A DNA stretch of 10,306 nt from Nitriliruptorales bacterium (GTDB taxonomy: Bacteria; Actinomycetota; Nitriliruptoria; Euzebyales; Egibacteraceae): positions 1 through 10,306 of the forward strand of contig SKPY01000211.1 in the NCBI GenBank assembly GCA_007119305.1. The letters are read 5' to 3'. This document shows, one piece after another, positions 5,418 to 10,306 of the stretch. The translations under genes were made by a program, and so were the position numbers. Below the pieces are notes generated by a model. The model was not told where the DNA came from, did no database searches, and was given only the letters and a program-made list of their open reading frames with translations. Numbering within the stretch: the first letter of the stretch is position 1; each line of letters opens with the position of its first letter.

Positions 5418-6437
5418 TCAGATCGTGATGGCGATCTTCCCGCGCGCCTTGCCTGCCTCGAGGCGGCGCATCGCTGCGGCTGCCTGCGCGAGCGGGTACG
5501 TGATGTCCAGGGCGGGGGTGACGGCGCCCGCCTCGAGCAGCGGTCGCAGCTCGTCCAGGTAGCGGTGGTGCTCGGTGTTGACGAGCATGAGCAGGCGCTG
5601 GCGCACGAGTGGGGAGAGCATGGCGGCGCGGAGTCCGCGGCCGAACCCGCCGGTCACCTTGCCGCCCCCGTCGCCGCCGACGATGACGAGCGTGCCTGTG
5701 GGCGTGAGCGCGCGGCGCAGCCGGGGTAGGCGGTTGCGTCCGCCGGTGTCGATGATGACGTCGTAGCGGGTGGTGCCGTCGAGGAAGTCCTCGTGGGTGT
5801 AGTCGATGACGTGGTCGGCGCCGAGGGAGCGGATGAGGTCGGTCTTGGCGGTGCTGGACACGCCGGTGGCGTGCGCGCCGCGGGCCTTGGCGAGCTGCAG
5901 CGCGTAGCTGCCGACGCCGCCGGAGGCGCCGATGATCAGGACCTTGTGGCCGGCGTCGACGCGTCCGGCTTCTTGCACCGCCTGGATGGCGGTGAGTCCG
6001 GAGATCGGGACCACGGCGGCCTGCTCGAAGGTCAGGTTGGCCGGCTTGGGGGCGAGCTTGCCCTGGGGTGCGGCGGCGTACTCGGCGAAGGAGCCGCGCG
6101 CGATGCCGAACACCTCGTCGCCCAGGGAGAACCTCGTCACGTCGGCGCCGACGGCGGCGACCACGCCGGCGACCTCCATGCCGGGGACGGGGTTCTTCGG
6201 GCGGCGCACCCCGAAGCCCATGAGCCGCATGAGGTAGGGCTGGCCGGTCATCAGGTGCCAGGCGCCGCGGTCCAACCCCGCGGCGCGGACCTGGACGAGG
6301 ACCTCGTCGGGGCCGATCTGGGGCACGTCGACCTCGCCGGTGCGCAGCACCTCGGCGGGTCCGTAGACGTCCTGCACGATCGCCTTCATCCGTGTGCGGT
6401 GCTGTCGTTGCCGTGCTGCTTGGGTGCGGGTCTGCAT
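5418..6437 (-). CDS. NAD(P)-dependent MDR-family oxidoreductase (quinone reductase-like)
   Basis: This 339-residue medium-chain dehydrogenase/reductase is of the zinc-free, zeta-crystallin/quinone oxidoreductase-like type. The GroES-like N-terminal domain starts at residue 17 (MKAIVQDVYGPAEVL) and includes PGMEVAGVVAAVGADVTRFS (85-104) and GDEVFGI. The nucleotide-binding Rossmann motif is GASGGVGSYALQLAK (170-184), followed by GADHVIDY and DVIIDTGG. Cysteine zinc ligands are absent, so an NAD(P)H-dependent reduction of quinones or enones is likely; the substrate is unknown. The ATG at 6437 is chosen because GGAAGGAAGGA (6444-6454) lies about 7 bases upstream. An internal ATG at 6389, where family similarity begins, lacks such a site, so the 16-residue basic N-terminal tail is unusual. 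The gene diverges from the TetR gene and may be controlled by it. Confidence 0.88.
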   Translation of the reverse strand: MQTRTQAARQRQHRTRMKAIVQDVYGPAEVLRTGEVDVPQIGPDEVLVQVRAAGLDRGAWHLMTGQPYLMRLMGFGVRRPKNPVPGMEVAGVVAAVGADVTRFSLGDEVFGIARGSFAEYAAAPQGKLAPKPANLTFEQAAVVPISGLTAIQAVQEAGRVDAGHKVLIIGASGGVGSYALQLAKARGAHATGVSSTAKTDLIRSLGADHVIDYTHEDFLDGTTRYDVIIDTGGRNRLPRLRRALTPTGTLVIVGGDGGGKVTGGFGRGLRAAMLSPLVRQRLLMLVNTEHHRYLDELRPLLEAGAVTPALDITYPLAQAAAAMRRLEAGKARGKIAITI

Positions 6438-6773
6438 GGTCTGTCCTTCCTTCCGGAATCGGCTGGCTTGTTCGTCCCCGTGGATTGATGTGCGGTGGCC
6501 TTGGGACGGTAGGCGTCCCGGGTGTTGGATGCCCTCACTGGTCCCTCGTGGCCTTCATCGCGTCGTCTGGGCGTCGGCATGGACGCGCGGGCGGGCTGGC
6601 TGCCGTGTTGAAGGAAGGGTGCGCGGCAGCTGAAATCCCTTGACGACCTGCCGGTCCTCTGGCGCGGTGAGTTCTGCTGTCTGGGTTCTCACGTCGTTAC
6701 TCCTTCGTTTCGGTGGGATGGTTGGTTCCACAACGCTCCCGTCGCGCGGGCTCACCGGCTGTGGGCTGTGTTC
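6438..6773. other. Long leader between the MDR and TetR genes
   Basis: The 412-base divergent interval (6438-6849) is long for a TetR/target pair. Besides the operator-like cluster (6774-6815), the only supported content is a small minus-strand frame (6555-6692) with a good ribosome-binding site. I recognise no other domain. It would form part of the MDR transcript's 5' region if transcription starts at the operator cluster. Confidence 0.45.
6555..6692 (-). CDS. Possible 45-residue small ORF upstream of the MDR gene
   Basis: On the minus strand a GTG at 6692 is preceded by AAGGAG with 7-base spacing, an almost ideal Shine-Dalgarno. The frame encodes 45 residues (starting VRTQTAELTAPEDRQVVKG, ending HADAQTTR) and stops at 6555. 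I do not recognise it. It is hydrophilic, with a proline- and arginine-rich second half, no signal peptide and no membrane segment. It lies 117 bases upstream of the MDR start and downstream of the GTAC cluster on the same strand. It could be a leader peptide, a small protein of the MDR operon, or the surviving 5' end of a lost gene. The only support is the ribosome-binding site and position. Confidence 0.35.
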   Translation of the reverse strand: MRTQTAELTAPEDRQVVKGFQLPRTLPSTRQPARPRVHADAQTTR

Positions 6774-6815
6774 GTACGTCGTACTAGTACGGTGTACTAT
6801 GCTCGTACGTTGTAC
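6774..6815. promoter_or_regulatory. GTAC-repeat operator and promoter between TetR and MDR genes
   Basis: Six GTAC tetramers begin at 6774, 6781, 6787, 6794, 6805 and 6812, forming three GTAC-N3-GTAC units. The first two units face each other around TA (6785-6786) to make a 24-base palindrome; the third is an extra half-site. TACTAT at 6795-6800 is a good -10 for the TetR gene, so a bound repressor would cover its promoter. The position suits autoregulation and control of the divergent MDR gene by the TetR protein. Confidence 0.7.
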
Positions 6816-6849
6816 GTTTGTCAAGCGCGAACTCGGAGGGATGCCGCAG

Positions 6850-7515
6850 GTGGGTGCGTACGCGGATCGCCGGCTCGAAGACGGAGAAGGGCTGAGCAAG
6901 GAGCGGGTGCTGGGCGCGGGCGTTGCGCTCGCCGACCGCGAGGGGCTCGAGGCGCTCACCATGCGCCGGCTGGCCCGCGAGCTCGGCGCCGGCACGATGA
7001 CCCTGTACCACTACGTGGCCGACAAGGACGACCTCCTGGACGGGATGGTCGATGTCGTGTTCAGCGAGATCGACCTGCCCGCCGTCGATGCCGACTGGCG
7101 GACGGCCATGCGCGAGCGGGCGGCCTCGGTGCGCGAGGCTCTCGCGCGCCACCCGTGGGCGACCGCCCTGATGGAGCTACGGACGACGCACGGACCAACG
7201 AGTCTGCGCCACCACGAGGCGGTGCTCGAATGTCTTCGGGGAGCGGGTTTCTCGATCGAGGACGCCACCCACGCGTACTGGCTCCTCGACAGCTACATCT
7301 ACGGTTTCGCGATCCAGGAAGCGAGCCTGCCGTTCGGCACGTCGGAGCAGCTCGCCGAGATGGCCGAAGTCGTCCTTCCGCAAGTACCAGCCGCGCAATA
7401 CCCGCGCCTCAACGAGGCAGCCGCAGCCTCCCTCGCAGCCGGCTACGACTACACGGACGAGTTCGAGTTCGGTCTCGACCTCATCCTCGACGGCCTCGAG
7501 CGACTCCGGAACTAG
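6850..7515 (+). CDS. TetR/AcrR-family transcriptional regulator
   Basis: This 221-residue TetR-type repressor has its DNA-binding domain at about residues 15-62. The HTH (LTMRRLARELGAGTMTLYHY, 36-55) is followed by VADKDDLLDGMVDVV, the usual start of helix 4. The rest is helical (ADWRTAMRERAASVREALAR, LLDSYIYGFAIQE, FEFGLDLILDGLERL) and resembles the TetR_C_1 ligand-binding domain; the ligand is unknown. The GTG at 6850 is chosen because GGAGGG (6835-6840) sits about 9 bases upstream; an ATG at 6841 directly abuts that site. An ATG at 6799 lies inside the probable -10/operator and is unlikely. The gene diverges from one MDR gene and converges on another. Its stop overlaps the second MDR's stop in a shared CTAG (7512-7515). 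It probably represses itself and the divergent MDR gene. Confidence 0.88.
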   Translation: MGAYADRRLEDGEGLSKERVLGAGVALADREGLEALTMRRLARELGAGTMTLYHYVADKDDLLDGMVDVVFSEIDLPAVDADWRTAMRERAASVREALARHPWATALMELRTTHGPTSLRHHEAVLECLRGAGFSIEDATHAYWLLDSYIYGFAIQEASLPFGTSEQLAEMAEVVLPQVPAAQYPRLNEAAAASLAAGYDYTDEFEFGLDLILDGLERLRN

Positions 7516-8480
7516 CTCAGCGGCGGTCGGGTGGGTTCGACGACGACCTTGCCGAGCGCGCGACCCTCACCGACGTAGGCCAGCGCGGCTGGGACGTCGT
7601 CGAGCCCGAACGTGCGGTCGATGTGGATCTTCACGTCGCCGACGACGCACCGTTCGGCGAGCGGCTCGAACTGTGCTGGACCCGACTTCACCCCGAGCAC
7701 CCCCAGGCGGCGCCCCGTGAGACGACCGACCACAGCCCCGATCGTGGCGATCCGCAGCAGCGCCGACGTTGACCCGCCCACGCACCGGTAGCGGCCGCCG
7801 CGCGCCAACGCCCGCCGGTAGGCGAACACCGATCGGTGCGCGACCAGATCGAGCACATGGTCGAACGGCCCGAGGTCGATGAAGTCCACGCGGCGGTAGT
7901 CGACCACCTCGTCGGCGCCCAGCGACCGCATGTACTCGAGCTTGCCGTCGTTGTCGACGCCGGTCACCTGCGCCCCCGCGCACTTGGCGAGCTGGATCGC
8001 GAACGACCCGGACCCGCCGCCCGCCCCGTTGATGAGCACCCGCTGTCCCGCCCGGACTCCGGCGATCCCCTGCAGGGCGATCGCAGCCGCCTGTGGCAGC
8101 GTCGACGCCTCGGCGAAGCTCAACGCCCCGGGCTTGTGACCGAGGACCGCCTCGGGAGCCACCGCGTACTCGGCGAAGCCCCCCTTCAAGCGGAGGTTGT
8201 CGCCGTAGACCTCGTCGCCCACGGCGAACCGGGTGACACTCGGACCGACCGCCGCCACCCGACCCGCGATGTCAGAGCCGAGCGTGCTACGCGCCGGAGC
8301 GCGCAAGCCGCAGACCCGTGCGTACAGCGGAACGCCACGCAGGCACTCCCAGTCGGAGAGGTTGATCGAGGTCGCGGCCACCTCGATGAGTACCTGCTCG
8401 GGACCCGGGCTCGGCGTGGGAGCCTGTTCGACCCGAAGCACGTCCGGCGGGCCGTAACGGTCGTAGACCACCGCCCTCAC
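7512..8480 (-). CDS. NAD(P)-dependent MDR-family oxidoreductase, second copy type
   Basis: This protein of about 322 residues is another zinc-free medium-chain dehydrogenase/reductase. The N-terminal GroES-like domain begins VRAVVYDRYGPPDVLRVEQ and includes LGSDIAGRVAAVGPSVTRFA (67-86) and GDEVYGD. The dinucleotide-binding motif is NGAGGGSGSFAIQLAK (151-166), followed by GADEVVDYRRVDF. The C-terminal GKVVVEP is typical of the family. The substrate is unknown; quinone or enal reduction is likely. It differs clearly in sequence from the other MDR in this window, so it is not a recent duplicate. The GTG at 8480 is favoured because GGAAGG lies about 8 bases upstream and family similarity starts there; an in-frame GTG at 8513 would add 11 residues. 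It lies downstream of the alpha/beta hydrolase on the same strand and converges with the TetR gene, sharing the CTAG stop overlap. Confidence 0.88.
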   Translation of the reverse strand: MRAVVYDRYGPPDVLRVEQAPTPSPGPEQVLIEVAATSINLSDWECLRGVPLYARVCGLRAPARSTLGSDIAGRVAAVGPSVTRFAVGDEVYGDNLRLKGGFAEYAVAPEAVLGHKPGALSFAEASTLPQAAAIALQGIAGVRAGQRVLINGAGGGSGSFAIQLAKCAGAQVTGVDNDGKLEYMRSLGADEVVDYRRVDFIDLGPFDHVLDLVAHRSVFAYRRALARGGRYRCVGGSTSALLRIATIGAVVGRLTGRRLGVLGVKSGPAQFEPLAERCVVGDVKIHIDRTFGLDDVPAALAYVGEGRALGKVVVEPTRPPLS

Positions 8481-8632
8481 CCGCTCGCCTTCCAGCTCCC
8501 ACTCGACACCCACCGCGCTTCGACGGGGAGCCTCGCTGACGATAACCCTACCGCAACACCATCACCGTGGCTGTCGCGCGGGCCGTTGAGGACCCAAGGA
8601 GCGCATAGCGACCCGGTGCGAGACTGCGAAGG

Positions 8633-9610
8633 TCATGGTGATGTGCTCGGCATCCATGCCCGGACCGCCGCGACATACTCGCCGGGTCGTTCGATGGGCA
8701 AGAGGTGGCCGGCTTCCTCGATTGGGTGAGGGGTCCAGCCCGGCCGCTGCGCATGGAGTCGGTGAGACGGCTGGTCGATGAGCGGGTCGTCGGTACCCCA
8801 CAGCAGCAGCACCGGGACCGTCACCCGGTCGAGCAGCTGCATTGTTGACTGCTGATCGACGAACATCGCAGCCGTCGCCGATGCGAACGCCGTGACCGTC
8901 CCGGCCAGCCTCCGGGGGTCGAGGCTCTGCATCTGCTCGGCCAAGACCGCGACCTGCTCTCGTGATACCAGTGTGGGGTCACCGCCGACCGTGCTGGCAC
9001 GCTCACCGGTGAACATCTCTTCGGTCTGGACTGCGCGACGCAGGGTCGCATGGTCACGAACCCACGGCACGCGCAGGGCGAGTCGAGCCACCGGCACGCC
9101 GATGGCGAGGGCGGCCCGGCCGACGGTGTGCCATCCGAGCGCTTCGAAGCGGGCAGTCCGACGCCACGGCAACGTGGGGGCGGCGAGTACCAGCCCCGAC
9201 ACCCGCGGGGGTGCGAGTTCGGCTGCCGACAGCGCGACGAGCCCGCCCATCGACCAGCTGTGAAGCACCACGTGGCGGAGGTTGAGATGCTGTAGCAGCG
9301 CACGGACAAAGGCAGCGTCAGCTTTCGGACGAGATCCTCGGCGGTACGGCGCACCGGTGTCGCCAGCCAGTGTCCCGGGCGGATCAGCCGAAACGACGGG
9401 CCCGAGTTCGCGCATCGCTGCGACCAGATCGATCCAGCCAGCGGCACTGGCGGTCATAGGGGGCACCAACACGTGCGTCGGTGCGTCGTCGACCGGTTGT
9501 CCAGTCGGGTCCCCGACCAGGTAGTGCACAGGTACGCCGGCGATCGACGTCAGCACGCTGCGAACACCCGCCCACCGCGGGCACCTGTCGCCCCAGTCCT
9601 CGTAGCGCAC
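8633..9610 (-). CDS. Alpha/beta hydrolase-fold protein
   Basis: This protein of about 325 residues has an intact catalytic triad pattern. The nucleophile elbow is HSWSMGG with Ser at about 120, the acid is Asp in LLLWGTDDPLID (268-279), and the His is in EEAGHLLPIERPGEY (298-312). The oxyanion region reads HVLVPPMTASAAGW (46-59), a variant of the usual HGxxxS pattern. An esterase, lipase or other small-molecule hydrolase role is likely; the substrate is not predictable. No signal peptide is seen. The start is uncertain: the GTG at 9610 has GAGGG just upstream, while TTG at 9643 and internal GTG codons near 9556-9565 are alternatives; domain similarity begins around residue 20. It lies 152 bases upstream of the second MDR gene on the same strand, so co-transcription is possible. 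Confidence 0.85.
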   Translation of the reverse strand: MRYEDWGDRCPRWAGVRSVLTSIAGVPVHYLVGDPTGQPVDDAPTHVLVPPMTASAAGWIDLVAAMRELGPVVSADPPGTLAGDTGAPYRRGSRPKADAAFVRALLQHLNLRHVVLHSWSMGGLVALSAAELAPPRVSGLVLAAPTLPWRRTARFEALGWHTVGRAALAIGVPVARLALRVPWVRDHATLRRAVQTEEMFTGERASTVGGDPTLVSREQVAVLAEQMQSLDPRRLAGTVTAFASATAAMFVDQQSTMQLLDRVTVPVLLLWGTDDPLIDQPSHRLHAQRPGWTPHPIEEAGHLLPIERPGEYVAAVRAWMPSTSP

Positions 9611-10216
9611 CAGCCCTCGACTCCGACCGCCCGGAGAGTACAACCAACGTCCTCGACGGCCGGTTACGGGCGGTTGAGTGCTTCAGCGGAAGCGCTCCGC
9701 CCCACCCGAAGCGGGGACTTTCGCGCGGTCACGCACTCTCGTGTATCGGCTGCTACCAGGGCCCGCTCCGGAGCAACGACGACCCCTTCCCGGGCGCACG
9801 AGAACACGCGGCTACTGCCCGGCTACTGCGGCCCTACCGATGTTTGACCCGTATCGGGACATCCGCCGTTGGTCCGGACTGCGAGAACCATTGATCGTCG
9901 CTCTGCGTGACCGACTCGCGCTGATGGGAGCCTCGCAGGTCGCCGCGGCCGGCCCGCTGACCGGACGGAAGGAGCGTCGCCTACGGGCAGCGTCGACCGC
10001 GGCCATGGCGCCCATGTACGGGGAGTGGCCCTCCTGCTGTCGGTGCAGCGCGGCATGGTGGAACTCGCGGCCTCGCGATCACACTGCCTCGGACCAAGCC
10101 GACAACGCGAGCTCCGGCCAGTAGGGTTGCAGAGAAACGCCTGTGGGAAGGCCCTCCCCACGGCAACGCAACCACCCGCATGCAGCGCTGCGAAACCGGA
10201 AAGGGGGTGGTCCACA
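9611..10216. other. Unexplained intergenic interval before the DUF255 start
   Basis: About 600 bases separate the divergent hydrolase and DUF255 genes. A plus-strand frame (9678-10124) stays open, and a possible ATG at 9840 gives MFDPYRDIRRWSGLREPLIV, but there is no good ribosome-binding site or recognisable family. Small hairpins occur, for example GCGGA/TCCGC near 9686-9700, a bulged GATGT...ACATC structure around CCCG/CGGG at 9838-9862, and GTGGG/CCCAC near 10143-10161. It probably holds both promoters, but I cannot place them. Confidence 0.5.
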
Positions 10217-10306
10217 GTGGCAAACGAGCTGGCCAACGCGGCCTCACCGTACCTGCGCCAACACGCCGAGAACCCCGTCGACTGGCGGGTTTGGGGCGAC
10301 GAGGCG
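10217..10306 (+). CDS. DUF255 thioredoxin-fold protein, N-terminus (runs off the window end)
   Basis: The GTG at 10217 follows a G-rich ribosome-binding site (AAAGGGGGTGG, 10200-10210). The frame encodes 30 residues: MANELANAASPYLRQHAENP, then VDWRVWGDEA. This is the highly conserved start of DUF255/YyaL/SPATA20 proteins (N-x-L-x-x-x-x-SPYL-x-QH-x-x-NPVDW), so the start is secure. The last 41 bases repeat bases 1-41 in the same frame. If the sequence is circular, the frame continues at base 42 and ends at 176 as a 74-residue truncated product. If the molecule instead continues linearly, this may be the 5' end of an intact gene. The choice decides whether this copy is functional. Confidence 0.85.
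   Translation, partial: MANELANAASPYLRQHAENPVDWRVWGDEA
10266..10306. repeat. 41-bp terminal direct repeat, right copy
   Basis: Identical to bases 1-41 and in the same coding frame of the DUF255 gene. See the left copy for interpretation. Confidence 0.95.

Noticed and set aside
5793..6488. 231-residue plus-strand ORF opposite the first MDR gene
   Set aside because: Gly/Asp/His-rich translation with no domain, lying antisense to a clearly supported oxidoreductase.
6799..6849. Start of the TetR protein at the ATG at 6799
   Set aside because: This ATG overlaps the TACTAT -10 element and lies inside the GTAC operator cluster with no ribosome-binding site. The family's N-terminus fits a start near 6841-6850.
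9678..10124. A 148-residue plus-strand gene
   Set aside because: No recognisable domain, poor ribosome-binding sites, and a composition like a random open frame in GC-rich DNA. It is kept only as part of an unexplained interval.

Overview
The window is high-GC DNA with frequent GTG starts. Its gene families (an ECF42-type sigma factor with a DGPF/YciI partner, a CopG/DUF433 plus DUF5615 toxin-antitoxin pair, actinobacterial-type dehydrogenases) point to an actinobacterium. Genus cannot be read from the sequence. No rRNA, tRNA, CRISPR array, integrase, transposase or replication gene was recognised.

The first 41 bases (1-41) are identical to the last 41 (10266-10306). The simplest reading is a circular contig or molecule of 10,265 bp with its end overlap kept, or a unit flanked by (or tandemly repeated at) this direct repeat. 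Closing the circle joins the gene start at 10217 to the coding sequence at 1-176. This gives one open frame for the N-terminus of a DUF255 (YyaL/SPATA20-type thioredoxin-fold) protein, which stops about 16 residues after its CHWCHVM active-site motif. The homology breaks near position 126, so this looks like a recombination, insertion or assembly junction inside the gene.

Layout: 1-176 truncated DUF255 gene; 404-1232 an RHH/DUF433 antitoxin and an overlapping DUF5615 PIN-like toxin (+); 1233-1730 non-coding DNA with an inverted repeat and repeat copy A; 1731-2482 a second toxin-antitoxin module on the minus strand (HTH antitoxin, PIN toxin with an apparent 1-base frameshift); 2619-2680 repeat copy B, so imperfect direct repeats flank the second module; 3010-4659 an ECF42 promoter-like motif, a YciI/DGPF protein and an ECF42 sigma factor with its C-terminal extension; 4660-5417 a hairpin and a decayed serine hydrolase (beta-lactamase-fold) remnant; 5418-6437 a zinc-free MDR oxidoreductase (-), divergent from a TetR-type regulator (+) across a GTAC-rich operator-like cluster; 7512-9610 a second MDR oxidoreductase and an alpha/beta hydrolase, both minus; 9611-10216 unexplained DNA; 10217 onward the DUF255 gene start.

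Functional picture: two toxin-antitoxin modules typical of accessory DNA, a self-contained ECF42 switch that probably drives its own DGPF gene, and a TetR/MDR redox or detoxification cluster. The decayed hydrolase, frameshifted toxin, truncated DUF255 gene and repeats suggest a recombining accessory region. The most distinctive signals are the terminal repeat across a broken DUF255 gene, the repeat-flanked toxin-antitoxin cassette, the six-GTAC operator cluster and the ECF42 promoter match.
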